Positions 53,545 through 64,000 of a stretch of DNA of 64,000 bases are shown one piece after another. Within the stretch, counting starts at the first letter, position 1; each line of letters starts with the position of its first letter. The translations under genes were made by a program, and so were the position numbers. The DNA is taken from NCBI GenBank assembly GCA_022478985.1, contig JAKSZP010012185.1, positions 1-64,000 of the forward strand, given 5' to 3'. This DNA comes from Massospora cicadina (lineage: Eukaryota > Entomophthoromycota > Entomophthoromycetes > Entomophthorales > Entomophthoraceae). The notes below the pieces were generated by a model. That model saw nothing but the letters and a program-made list of their open reading frames with translations. It was not told where the DNA came from and ran no database searches.

Positions 53545-55310
53545 TCAAGAATTTGGGGGAGAATAGGGCTGTAGGAAGTGGCCATGTACCCAATTAATGG
53601 TAATACCTGTAGCTAAAGATTTGATAGAGTACTCATTTCCTCTTTTATAAGTGATGGTGAAAGGTCCCTCCCAAATTGATCCAAGCTTTCTGCTTCTCAG
53701 AGTGATGTGATTATGGTAATATAAGGCCATATCAGACATTTGAAATGAAAGCAGTGGAGCCCAAATCCCATTTGCAGCTTGTCCCTCTTTAGTAACCGTT
53801 TTATCTAGGTTTATCATAGCTTCAGATTGAAGCTGAATGATTGGTGAGCTAGTCTTCTCATGGCTTTTTGTAACAAACGGTCTCAAAGGCCCTATTTGCC
53901 ACCTCAGCATATGCAATCCTACATTGGAAGAGAGTCACCTCATCTTCTGAGCATCAGGTTTGTGCCAGTATGCAAATCCCCTCTTTAGCGTCCAACAGAA
54001 CTGCCAAATTCCACTGCATTTGGGGGTCCATATATTGCTCATGGGGAAATATCAGAATATGCAAAATATGATGACCCCTGGTTGAGGTCTGGCGGATCCA
54101 ACCTGCCTCCTCTCACCACTCAGCTTTACTTGGCTGCACTCTACTACAACCTCATCATGACCCAAACCTTTTCATGTTGTGCAACCACTTTCCACAGCCC
54201 AATAAACGTTGAATGCTCCATCCTAACCCTGGTTTATTGCAACCAAGGTCCCAAAAAGAATAAATTTAAATTAATAATTTTATATCAGCGCTAAATAAGC
54301 AAACAGTCTTTATTTGGAAGGAGACTAAAATAATGTAGAATTCACAAGTGAGGTGAAGGAAACACATCCTCTATTGTTAAATAGTAGCCCTGCATGAGCT
54401 ATACAAATTAATAATAATTTAGGCATGTCTGAGGCCTAACAAATGCCAACATTCTGACATTCATCTGATGTCAGATTGATGGAAACCTAAATTAAATATA
54501 ATTCACACTTAAAATTGATATTTATTTTTGTAAATGATCCCAAAATGCATCAGCTCACTAATTAAGTTGAGTTCAGAAAGTTGGGATCAGCAACCGTTGT
54601 TTTGTGGATTTTCTAAGTCCCAACCTTCTGGAAATACATGTACAATCACTGATCATTACACTTTTTTGGGTTCCTCACCACTAGAGAAGACATCCTTAGC
54701 TAAAAGGGCAGGTATTCTGGGTTCCCTCCCATACAAGACACAGAATGGAGACATCTTTAAGATCTGATGATAGCTAATCTGGTATGCCATAAGAGCTTTG
54801 GGTAGATAATGATCCAAGTGAAGAGGATCAGAGGAGGCACTTTTTGTAAAATGGAAAACAAAGTTTCATTTGATCTTTCCTAAGTCCCATTTGTGAAGGG
54901 ATTATAAGGAGCTGAAAAAAGCTTTTGAGCTCCCATGAAAGTGACCAGGATTTTGACTACTTTGGAGGTGAAGTTCTTTCCATTGTTGCAAAGTAGTACT
55001 TGGTGACAGCCGTGACAAAATGAAAATGTTTTGGTGTAAAAAGGTGGCGGTGGCCTTGGCCGTTTGTTCAGGAAGAGCTACGGCTTCCACCCACTTAGTA
55101 AAGTGGTCAATGTTGACTAGGATAAATCTGTTTTCACCAGTCATCTGAGAGAGGGAACATACTACATCTAGGCTAATGGTGTTGAATGGTTGTTGAGGGG
55201 TAGTTGGTTGATATTGGTATCAAATCTTGAAACTGGATTGCTTTTTACATGTGAGACAGGCATCCAAGAATTCAACAATGGTTTCCATAATCCCTTCTCA
55301 ATAGTACTAA
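53545..55310 (-). pseudogene. E4 integrase, interrupted by a solo LTR
   Basis: The core starts with FILVNIDHFTKWVEAVALPE in the open piece 54,902-55,144 (first Asp). The second Asp lies near 54,970 in a TLLCNNGKNF-like stretch, where Asn replaces Asp in this copy. The C-terminal part is open at 53,545-53,868 with HNHITLRSRKLGSIWEGPF, a GPY/F-type module, then INWVHGHFLQPYSPP. The solo LTR (53,869-54,660) separates these parts. Confidence 0.75.
53869..54660 (-). repeat. Solo LTR inside the E4 integrase
   Basis: 792 bp from TGTAACAAACGG to GATCATTACA (plus strand), with inverse TGTAA/TTACA ends and the duplication CTTTT at 53,864-53,868 and 54,661-54,665. AATAAA signals read on the minus strand. 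Its start on that strand (TGTAATGATCAG) resembles the E2 LTR start (TGTAATGGATCAG), so it may come from a related chromovirus. No internal region remains; LTR-LTR recombination is the usual cause. Confidence 0.85.
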
Positions 55311-55350
55311 TCCTTAATCCATTTGTAGGTTTTCTTTTCTCCTCCATGAC

Positions 55351-56880
55351 CTAAGGTGGAGTGAGCTTCCAGGATAGCAAGCACACGTTCCAAGGGCCGA
55401 AATAAGTTAACCACTTTGCCCCCACCTGCTTATGTAATTTCCCACTCTCTATTTTAGTGTTGCAAGAGCACTGAGCTAACATTTTCTGTATGGGCTCATC
55501 CTCATCCTCCCAATCCTCAGGGGTCATTAAAAGATCATATAACCTTTCTGCTTCACTATTATCCAAATGAAGGACTGGAAGCCAAGTTAACCCATTAACA
55601 TTCATGTGACAGGTTCCAGCACGGTACTCAATCTTCATGTCATAATGATGGAGCTTTAGAGCCCAAAGAGCTAACCAGCCATTAGGATCCTTTATGTTTT
55701 GTAACCATTTTAGGGAAGCATGGTCCATAACCACAGTGAAGATGGTCTCATATAAAAAAGTGTGTAGTGCTTTACAGCTAACAAAACGGCAAGGCACTTC
55801 TTCTCAGTTACACTATAATTGCATTCCACTTTTACAACATTTTTAAAATAATATACTGGATGATCTATACCATTTTTCTAATTGGGCTAAGATGGCCCCA
55901 AGGGTATAGTCTAAAGTGTTGGTAAACAGGATAAATGGTTTATTGTAAAGGGGGTGCCTCAGGATAGGACGTTGTTGTAGCAGTTGTTTCAATGTCTCAA
56001 AAGCGTGCCTTCTGTTCATCACCCCAATAAAAGGGGTGTTCTTAGTTAATAGGCAAATTATTGGTTCTCTGAGCTGGGAAAACTTTGGGATCAATTGATG
56101 GTAATACCTCATCATCCCTAGAAATACCTGAATATCTTGTAGATTCTTAAGTGGAGGCATTTTTGAAATCTCTTCAACCTTATCTTGCATGGGTTGAATT
56201 CTTCTTAGAAATGGAGTGTTCAAGGAAATCCAATTTCCTTTGAAAGAAGATACAATTTGAAGTTTTAACTTCAATATTTGACTTGCATAACCGTTGAAAC
56301 ACCTCCTTCAGGTGATCAAGATGTTCATTGAAGGTTCATGAGAACACTGTGATATCATCATGATATATGATGACACAAGTTAACTTCAGGTCCTGCAAAA
56401 TGTGGTCCATCACATGCTGGAAAGATGCAGGTGCATTACACAACCCATGAGGTAATCAGGTTGGTTGGAAGAGACCCTCACTACAAATGAGAGCACATTT
56501 CTCCTGATCTTCAGGGGAAAGGTCCATCTGCCTATAGCCACTAGCCAAGTCCTTAGCTGAAAAGTAAGTTAGAGCCAGAGAGTTGGGCCAGGGCGTCTTC
56601 AATGCAGAGGGATAGGATAGCTATCCTTTTTTGTATGGTTATTCAACTTTCAGTAGTCCATAAGTATCCAAAGACCTCCATTTTTCTTATAACAAGCAAC
56701 AGAGGGGAAGACCAAGGGCTTTGGGAAGGAACAAATAACCCTGCATCTAGCAACTGCTAAAGCTCCGTCCTCATCTGCTGTTCTTCCACCTTCAACTTAC
56801 GGTAAGTTTTGGACCTAATAGGATGGGCATCACCCACATTGATGGAGTGACACCAGCCTTTCATGTGGCCATAGTCATTG
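55351..56880 (-). pseudogene. E4 reverse transcriptase and RNase H
   Basis: The active site lies near 56,350-56,375 and reads YHDD, Leu to His, where N1 has YLDD. Thumb pieces follow in the open frame 55,843-56,274 (IQVFLGMMRYYHQLIPKFSQ), then the RNase H start LFTNTLDYTLGAILAQ, where the first Asp is Asn. The rest of RNase H (VVMDHASLKWLQNIKDPNGW) is in the open piece 55,351-55,797. Frameshifts separate them. Confidence 0.75.
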
Positions 56881-56899
56881 TATGATTTGGAAAATATGT

Positions 56900-57905
56900 T
56901 GCTAAATTTGTCTAATAAAGTATGAACTTTTTCAATTTATCTGGGGTTAGCTCATCTGAAATATGAGCATTGGTTAGAGTACACACCAGGTTATCCATAG
57001 GCAAGCCTAAATCCGCCATTGAGCCAATGAAGTGGATACAAAATATCCTCCACTGGAAGTAGAAAGCCTCTGCCAATCTCCTAGTGTTTTTATATGACCA
57101 TGTACTTTCCAGTGAGGTTTCCCAGCAGAAGGGTAATAGGCCTCTGGTAGGCTGGGTCTAGTATCCCAGGCAGTACCTGAGGCTCCATGAGGCTAACGCC
57201 CTCAAGACTTGTAATATGCAACAAGCAGTGGTGTGGGATTTGGAGCGTGATTTTAGTGTCAACCACACGTTGTTTGCCAAACTTAATTAATACCTCATCT
57301 TCAGCATAGAAAGGGATGCCGTCCCTCGCATCCACTGAGTCAGGCAATTTCTTAGTGTTGCATCCAGAGGTGGAATAAGGTAAAGTCATAGCTGAAAAGG
57401 GGTATTCAACCAGAAAAGAGTATTTGTGCTTGCTGGTTTCTTTATTGGATAGGACTAAATGGGACTTCATAGTTGAGCAATGATAGAAAATTTTGCTTCA
57501 TATTAATTATTCCCTCATACTCAATCATAAACTGAGTGCCAATGAGCATATCATATGCATTATTGTCCAAAGCCACAGCAGGGGCTGATAAAATAAGCCT
57601 TCCAATTCTAATGGGAAGGGAAGAGTATGCCCTGATAGCTTGATATTATTTGGACCTGTGGTTCCAAATTCTTGTGTATACTCCAAATCAGGTGCTAGCT
57701 TTATCTTCTTGATAAGCTTAGTGGAGATCATGTTAACTGGGGAGCCAGTGTCCAAGATGGCCAGTATTTGGACTTTTTGTATGACCATTTCAACTTTAGT
57801 GAGGGTTTCTCTAAAAGTTAAGTGACTTTCTAAGACCTCCTTGAGCTGAAAGGTGGAGGTTAATTTTTGAGCAGTCTTGGGATATTTATCCAAGATGGTT
57901 TTCAT
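56900..57905 (-). pseudogene. E4 protease and linker
   Basis: The open frame 57,525-57,905 holds ILAILDTGSPVNMISTKLIK with an intact D-T-G. The linker (57,090-57,470) has SLMEPQVLPGILDPAYQRPI, as in N1 and E3. Confidence 0.75.
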
Positions 57906-59092
57906 GGGATGGACCCGCTGAAGAGGTCAAATCAAGCCAGCTAAGAATTGATCACCATCAATGGAAGTGTCAATAACTTTTGGCCACCCTAAAATTTGGC
58001 TGAGGTACGTTTCCTCAGGTATGGTGGTACCATCTACTTCTCCAACGTTCAAATGATCAGAAACCTCTACTTTCCCAGGTGGGAACCAAAATATAGTAAC
58101 AATGTTGTCATAGCCCCCCTCAGATTCATCCCCAAGGGTATTTCAACCACTGGCAAGGCTGAATTTGAGGTAGGGGGTATGGCCTCATGAGGTTGGATAG
58201 TCTTAGGGCGCGCAACTACCAGCTTTGCTGGAAGGGAAAACACTGTGGCTTTGGTGAGCTTGTGTGGGAGCATGGTATGACTACTTTACCTGTCTCCACT
58301 TTACCCAAGAGCATAATAATTTTTGAGTTGCACTGAGGAAGCAGGTTTCACAGGGAGGATAGGCACAGGTGGGCTCACATCAACTGATCAACAGGTGGAA
58401 GCTCTAATAGTTAGAGCTGAAGGTTTTACTTCAGCTTCATTTGTTGTGGCGCATAAATGGAATTTGGCCACATCCAACAAAGCCTCTTTGATGTCATGGA
58501 TGTTTTAAAGTAGCATTTTACCAAGATGATATGCCTGGCTAGAGAGGGCTGAGAAGCTAACTTAGTTAACAGGGCGGCAATAGCATCATCAAGGGTGAGC
58601 ATATTAGAGGTTGACAACCTTTGTGCAGTGAGGTATAATCTTTTAGCAAAGGCAATGGGTGATTCAACTTCATACATGCTAAGGTGCATAAAGGCCTGTT
58701 TTTCCCTGTTTAGACTCTGCTTTGATCCAAGTTTAGCTAAAAGAGCCTCCTTCACCTCTTCCCAGGTGTGCAAAGGGTCCAGGTAAGAAACTATCATCTC
58801 TTGCGTTAGGAAGCTTAAACAAGGAAGGATGTGTTGTTTTTGCTTGTCTGTTCACCATACATGGTAGCTTTTAAACATACAAAAATGTAGCAATATTCCT
58901 TTTATAGGGATTTACTTATCTTTAAAACGTGGTTTTAGTGGGCGCTGCTCAAGTTCTTTGAGACAGGATAGAGCGCTTGCTAGTTGCTTTTCCAAAGCAA
59001 TTAAATGTGATTCCATATGGAGAGGAAAATTGGGATGGTTACTCACGTTGAAAGCCTCCATTTTTGACAATTTTAGAGGTATACAGGGGTCC
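57906..59092 (-). pseudogene. gag: E4 gag
   Basis: The capsid part is in the open frame 58,426-58,797 (TWEEVKEALLAKLGSKQSLN, LTLDDAIAALLTKLASQ), matching N1. The N-terminal coil (LIALEKQLASALSCLKELEQ) is at about 58,930-59,020. The Pro/Lys-rich end continues to the protease. Confidence 0.75.
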
Positions 59093-59111
59093 CCTGTAGT
59101 GAGCACCAATT

Positions 59112-59742
59112 TGTTAAAATTCAGCTTAGTTGTTCTCACTAGTGCTTACACCACTGGATTCCACAAAGGATTAAATAAATTTTTAATATGAATACTACTA
59201 AAACTTGGGCTTTATAATTTTTATTAGTAGTGTGGGGAATAGAAAAGAAACCGATTCCCCTTGATATTGGACCATTCCATATTTAAATTGTATTGAAAGT
59301 CTTGAGGAAATACAAAGGTAGGCGTGTGGAATAGCTTGGTAATTTCTTAAATAGGTAATATAAAATCACCTTATTGGAGCTCAGGAAAATGGGGTCACTT
59401 AGAGGAAATGACAGATGGGATGGTATGGTTAGGTAGAATGTACCCATGTGGTAATGATTTAATGTATTTCAACCAATCATCGTCTGCTAAAATAATTGCA
59501 CCTTGGGGACCTCCACCATGCCTATAGAAATGAGGGGGTCCTCACTTAGGTGCAAATTGAAACTGGCCGTGGCGGGGGAGAACCATTCAAAGGATTCTCC
59601 AGAATAGACTTCACGGTCAGAGTAATCTGACTACTGGATTTAGAATTAGTAGCCTGTTTAGTAGGTGGCAAAGTATTGCCCCAATATGCGGGGTGTTCCA
59701 CTGAGAATCAGACAGGGTTTTTGGCCAATATTGCTATCACAG
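59112..59742 (-). repeat. E4 5' LTR, truncated
   Basis: It matches 52,786-53,420 with scattered changes and then breaks off near GGCCAATATTGC at 59,742. The outer end of the LTR is replaced by other DNA. Confidence 0.75.
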
Positions 59743-59845
59743 ATTTGGTACAACATGAAATCAGTAAAACCTTAAACTCTGGTATAATCAAGAAAATAAT
59801 GATTAAAGCACAAGGATTATTAAACCAAAATTGAGTCTAGCAAAA

Positions 59846-59966
59846 AAAATGGTAATATTCCAAATAAATTTGGAAGCAAAAATGGAAATATTACAAATCA
59901 AATTGACCACAAAAATGGTAATATCCAAATCAAATTGGCCACGAAAATGCTAATAATTATTATGGC
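59846..59966. repeat. Short tandem repeat, about 35-bp units
   Basis: Three imperfect units carry AAAAATGG.AATATTACAA / TCAAATTG.CCA blocks, for example ACAAAAATGGTAATATCC then AAATCAAATTGGCCAC. The wording resembles the inverse of the missing LTR end (GGCCAATATTG), so it may derive from it. Confidence 0.5.
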
Positions 59967-60980
59967 CAAAATGATAAACATATCAATCTCCAAAGAAAGG
60001 AAAAACTGCGATGATGAAACTTCAAATATGATATTCCCAAAAATGGAAATATTTGTTCAGGTAACTTATAAAGGAAAAGAATGATTTAGTTGCAAAGCGG
60101 TGCACTGAAAAGGAATTAAACAAAATGAAAAGAAAATGGTGCCACCAAATAAACCAGAAATTAATTTCACTGATGATAACGAAAATTTGTACTTCACTAA
60201 AGCGCAAAGGAGCCACAGAGCTGATGACCCTGATGCTGAAGGCTCAACACACCGCCGCAGTGCACAAATTCAGGAATTAAAAAATGAATGCCTAAGAGAG
60301 AAATCAATTGAAGAAGAGATTGCACCAAGATTCCTGAAGTAGATACAATGTTTTCCCAATACAATATTCAATTTATCACTCAATTTATTATTTATATCCT
60401 GATTCTTTTGTATTTAATATAAAGATACTAATTTTTTATTTAAAATATACAGTTTATTTCACAGAATCCTAAGTTTGTCCTTTATTCAGTTTTTCACTTT
60501 AACTGGAAATAAGTGAAAAGTAGCAACTTCAAGTAACAAGTCTTGAGTGCACTACAGTTGAAGACACTCATTTTGAGAAGAACTCCTTGAAAGTTTAGGC
60601 TTCCAGGGTAGGAGGTTAAGATAAGCTCCATTGGATCAAGGAAGATTCCAACGTACACAGGATTAATCTTAAAAAAGACGCACATTTGGCGTACAAGTTT
60701 CAAGTTTATAGCTTTTTTTAGAAATTTTAAGCCAAGTTGGTTAATGTCAAATCTGTGCAACAGATTACCCCTTTGCACCCCAAATTCAAAATCCCCAGAG
60801 TTAAGCAAGCAGAAACCAGGGCAGAAAGACTGATGCTCACTACAGGGATGACATCAGCCACACAGATGAGAAGAGAGAGTTATGGACAAACATAAATGCC
60901 TAGTAGTAAGACCATGGAGGTATATCTTGGTGAAGATGCAGCAGGAAGCCTATCCCCAAATGAAAAAGAGATTATCTAGT
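59967..60980. other. AT-rich stretch with two doubtful short open frames
   Basis: There is a plus-strand open frame of 68 residues (60,136-60,342), acidic and Arg-rich, and a minus-strand one of 104 residues (60,494-60,808) rich in Leu, Phe and Lys. I recognise neither, and neither has a repeat copy in the window. They may be chance. Confidence 0.3.
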
Positions 60981-62130
60981 AAGGCTGCAAGTGTTGAAAA
61001 AAGAAGTAGTAGAGTTGAGTTGTACCTAGATCAGGTTTCAGACGCCACTAGATAGGCGTGAGTAGTACTACCCCAGTGTTAGGGCACATACCAGTGACTA
61101 GAAGAATTGAAACTGATCTGAAGGGACTTGAGGAACAGGTCCAACACCTTGAAGTGGACAATGGAATAAATGTATGGACATTGAATGAGTATGGTGAACG
61201 TTTAGACCACCATGAAACTATTTTTGATGACATTGATCAAAACTTGGAGGAAATTTAAGGATCAACTTAAGTAAACCACAACCAGCTCTAAGCCCTTCGC
61301 TGGACACCTCACATTTGGAAACGCCAGTGTTAGCTGCATAGGGAGAAACATATTCATGACATCAGTGAAGCGCTCCAGTAGAGAAGATCCAAACTTTAAA
61401 CCCTATTTCTAAACCATGTTCACTCCTGGAGAGGGAACAATAGCTGGGTTTTTACAAATGTACAAGAACAGCATGGATTGCGCTAGTGACTAGCAGAAGG
61501 CTCATCACATCCAAGGCTGCATGAGCCATGAAGTGCAGGAGATACTCAGTGCTAGTTTATGCCATGGTTTGATCTGGACTGATTCAAGGAAATCCTATTA
61601 TCAGAATTTGGTAGCGCACAAGGTGTTGAAAATATGAAGCAAGAGTTCATATTGATGAAAATGGGCAAGACGAAGACAGTTGCAAATTATGCCACTTGAT
61701 ACTCCCTTTGAGCACAACAACTATGGACAACAGGGACCTTAGACTTACCTACCGCGAAGACTGTCCTACTCAGTACTCTAGAAGCACACCCAGCCCTCAA
61801 GATGCACATGAATCTTGCAGTCAAAACAGCTGGATCTCTAAAGGCCATCAAGTAAGCTTTACTCGATGTGCAAGGAACTTATAAGATTGAGAACAAACCA
61901 ATGAATCAATCAACACGCAGAGTTGGAAAAGTGGTGTATGCTACACAGGATAAGAATGACAAGCCAAAAGACAAAAACTTCAAACCAGTTCCACGGTATC
62001 AGCACAAGGAGTTCACATGTCACAAGTGTCACAAGCCTGGTCACTATTGGTAATCTTGTCCAATGAAAGGCAATGAAGAAAGACCACCTTCACCAAAAGA
62101 GGAAATTCCTGGAACCATAAATTGGGTGAA
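60981..62130 (+). pseudogene. gag: E6: decayed gypsy gag
   Basis: The plus strand carries a coil-like piece (LKGLEEQVQHLEVDNGINVW, 61,058-61,258) and TPGEGTIAGFLQMYKNSMDC near 61,425-61,480. ILLSEFGSAQGVENMKQEFI lies near 61,595-61,655, which matches the capsid part of E3 and N1. KVVYATQDKNDKPKD and a zinc knuckle C-HK-C-HKPG-H-YW-stop-S-C (62,017-62,060) follow. The stop in the knuckle is TAA. The gag is cut near 62,130-62,160, where unrelated sequence begins. No LTR or pol is present within the window. Confidence 0.7.
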
Positions 62131-62893
62131 CCTACATGTGGAAGGAGTGTCATGGATGCAGCTAAGGAGAACTAGACTGGGCTCCCAATCAGGGTGCGTG
62201 AGCACCCAGTGGAGGGCCCAGAATGCCAGAGGAATAGCGGTCTGAGTGACTAAGAGAAGTGGGGATCTACAGGTCATGTGAGGAAAGAAAACATTCAATA
62301 ATGTACTGAAGGCCCCCAAGACAAACCAGATGGTTGCATTGGGGGTAACCGCGAGTCTTACGGGGGCAACCCCCAGAGGCGGGAGAGGCAGGGAGGATGA
62401 CTCCTCCAGGGAGCGCGGTTGCTGGTCTTCAGAACCTGAGGGAGAGGCTTGCACACCCACGGGAGGCGGTACAGGGACCTCCCCATTGTTGAAAATGTGG
62501 GTGGAAGTAAGGAAAACCCCATAGGAGGGGCTGGAACCGAGCTTCCCCAAACAGGGACCCTCAGAGTCCTGCTGGTGAGCTGGACCCATAGTGGCAGGGG
62601 CCGCGAATAAAGCTGAACCCATGCGTGGTGGGCCAGGGATGCCTTGAGATTGCTCTCCCTTGGGGAGCAAACTTGGCGGACTCATTGTCCAAATAAATGG
62701 AATGGTCTCCATTTAATGGATGCAACGGAACAAATGAAACAGTGGGCTCCCCTTGGGGGTGGACCAGATGATCGCATTGGCGATCTGCTGCCACATGATG
62801 GGATCAAGCAACTGGATAATCCAGTCTGCAAGCATTGGGGAAAGGATCTGGGCAACAGCACATCTTGTTGGATCAAACAACAGAATGATGATT
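62131..62893 (-). CDS. Uncharacterised open frame in a GC-richer repeat
   Basis: I do not recognise it. On the minus strand an open frame runs from about 62,893 to 62,044 with a single TAA at 62,713-62,715. It begins LFDPTRCAVAQILSPMLADW, then IANAIIWSTPKG, followed by a Pro/Ser/Gly-rich middle (VPVPPPVGVQ, SSSLPLPPLG). It ends with TAIPLAFWALHWVLTHPDW. The last segment has a counterpart at 15,071-15,200. The final 80 bases may be chance read-through into E6. Low decay and higher GC suggest a younger insertion than its surroundings. Whether it is truly coding is uncertain. Confidence 0.35.
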
Positions 62894-64000
62894 TAAATCT
62901 GTGTTAACAATGGGCATAGTCCATGGCAAATGGGATGGATACACGGATTTTATATTTTTAAAAAAAAGGCAAAAAAGAATGAACCAACAACAGCCTTAGT
63001 GGGGCCAGTTGCCTTTTAAATGGTTTGATAGGCATAAGGAGGAGTTGGGGGATTGGTTGTTTGGGGAATGGAGAGGGAATTTGGTTGGCTGACTCAGACA
63101 GGGGGTGGAAGGTGGCTCCCAATTTGGCAGAAGCTTAGAAAATTTTTGTAAATTTTCCCAACTTCTTGAAACCAAGCCAAATTTGGTGCTGCTAATCCAG
63201 GTTTCAATGACTCAACTCGGCCAATTTGCACAGCTTGGGCATTCCAGATTCATCTTGAAAAGCAGGGATCTATGGATTGGGTTTGTTGCAATTTGGGCTG
63301 ATCCCACAATCGGCCCACTCACATGATTCAAACCTCCTGAAACTGCCTCAGAACGTTGGACCTGATGATATGAGCTGTTTGCACCCAGGTATTTAATCCG
63401 AGCTGTATTCTGATCTGGCTCCTGAACCCAGATGACCCAAACTGGCCCCCAGTCCAGGATTTACCGGCCAGCCTCCAACACTGGGAATTGCAAATTACTC
63501 AGTTTTTTCTCATGGCTGGCCTGGGGAGTGGGTGGCCTCCAGACACCCCCCCCAAGCCCCCTAACGTGCACCACCTCCCTGTAGGCCCCCTCTATTAATC
63601 CTACCAGGATTGAAGAGGAGGGAAAAGGAGGAAATGAGGAAGCTTTGGGGAGAAAAGCTGTCACTCAGCGCTCATCTATCACGTGGGCAAGGTCACACAA
63701 CTGTGACAAAGGGTCCACAGGAGCCTTGAGCCCCCTCTTTGACCGGAAAGGGTGCTGAGCCCTATCCAGCATCAAGGGCTGGTCCCCAAGACTTACAAGG
63801 AGAGGACGATCACCAGGATGAAGACTTGATGGATGCCAGTTACAACGTCTTAGGAGACCCCAGTACTGTATATATACCTGCACAATTACAGGTACATGGA
63901 TCCATCAATGAGGAAATAAACTCTACATATCTAGCTCAAGAAATGAAGCTCACTTAAGTAGTCAATAGTCTAGAGGAAGGTGAACAACTTGTAATGGACA
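62894..64000. other. GC-richer unclassified DNA at the right edge
   Basis: There are open stretches on the plus strand at 63,105-63,326 and 63,739-63,957 (Asp/Glu-rich, DLQGEDDHQDEDLMDASY) and a minus-strand frame at 63,665-63,883. None has a motif I know. It may be the continuation of the repeat that starts near 62,160. Confidence 0.35.

Larger units (their letters stand above)
52786..59742 (-). mobile_element. Gypsy retrotransposon E4 (N1 family)
   Basis: The 3' LTR is 52,786-53,536. The 5' LTR starts at 59,112 but is readable only to about 59,742, lacking the last 110 bases of the family LTR. The primer-binding site TTGGTGCTCACTACAGGGG lies at about 59,093-59,111. Gag, protease, polymerase and integrase are in order on the minus strand. 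A solo LTR sits in integrase. No duplication can be checked because one end is lost. Confidence 0.85.

Noticed and set aside
60494..60808. 104-residue minus-strand frame as a host gene
   Set aside because: There is no recognisable motif, no promoter or splice context, and the composition matches the AT-rich surroundings.

Overview
This window is a eukaryotic transposon graveyard. I found no gene that I would assign to the host. The DNA is AT-rich, and almost every recognisable stretch is a decayed mobile element: Ty3/gypsy retrotransposons of several families, Helitrons, a LINE, and tRNA-derived SINEs. I cannot name the organism. Chromodomain-bearing gypsy elements and C-to-T / G-to-A decay would suit a fungus with a large repeat-rich genome. 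The Helitron protein and the SINEs would also suit an animal. Nothing bacterial is present.

Layout. 1-3,165: the 3' end of a chromodomain gypsy element lying in an older gypsy integrase gene and its LTR. 3,166-5,115: AT-rich DNA with SINEs. 5,126-14,594: three Helitrons on the minus strand. B (5,126-7,948) and C (7,949-14,594) lie head to tail with no base between them. A (5,912-7,774) sits inside B. C contains a SINE and a complete gypsy element, E1 (8,684-14,036). 14,595-19,381: mostly unrecognised DNA with a SINE, a Helitron fragment and an orphan LTR. 19,400-40,130: a Helitron 5' end followed by pieces of an autonomous Helitron gene. Between and within these pieces lie a SINE, a 5'-truncated LINE (20,584-23,567) and gypsy element E2 (24,182-36,079). 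E2 in turn holds a minus-strand gypsy element, N1 (27,537-33,772). 40,395-52,785: a Helitron fragment split by gypsy E5 (40,732-52,712), which is itself split by gypsy E3 (43,458-49,952). 52,786-59,742: gypsy E4 with a solo LTR in its integrase. 59,743-64,000: a small tandem repeat, a decayed gag (E6), and an unclassified GC-richer repeat.

Many insertion borders can be read exactly because both target-site duplications survive: ATAC/ATAT for E1, CCTGG for E2, GATGG for N1, ATGG for E5, ACTAT for E3, CTTTT for the solo LTR, a 16-bp copy for the LINE, and 9-17 bp for the SINEs. Removing E2, N1 or E3 rejoins the reading frame of the interrupted gene, so the order of events can be reconstructed.

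All elements appear dead: each coding region carries stops and frameshifts, and several catalytic residues are lost. The most unusual observations are the abutting Helitrons, a collagen-like Gly-X-Y stretch in the Gag of E3, tRNA-type A and B boxes inside the Helitrons, and very short retroposon tails flanked by long duplications.
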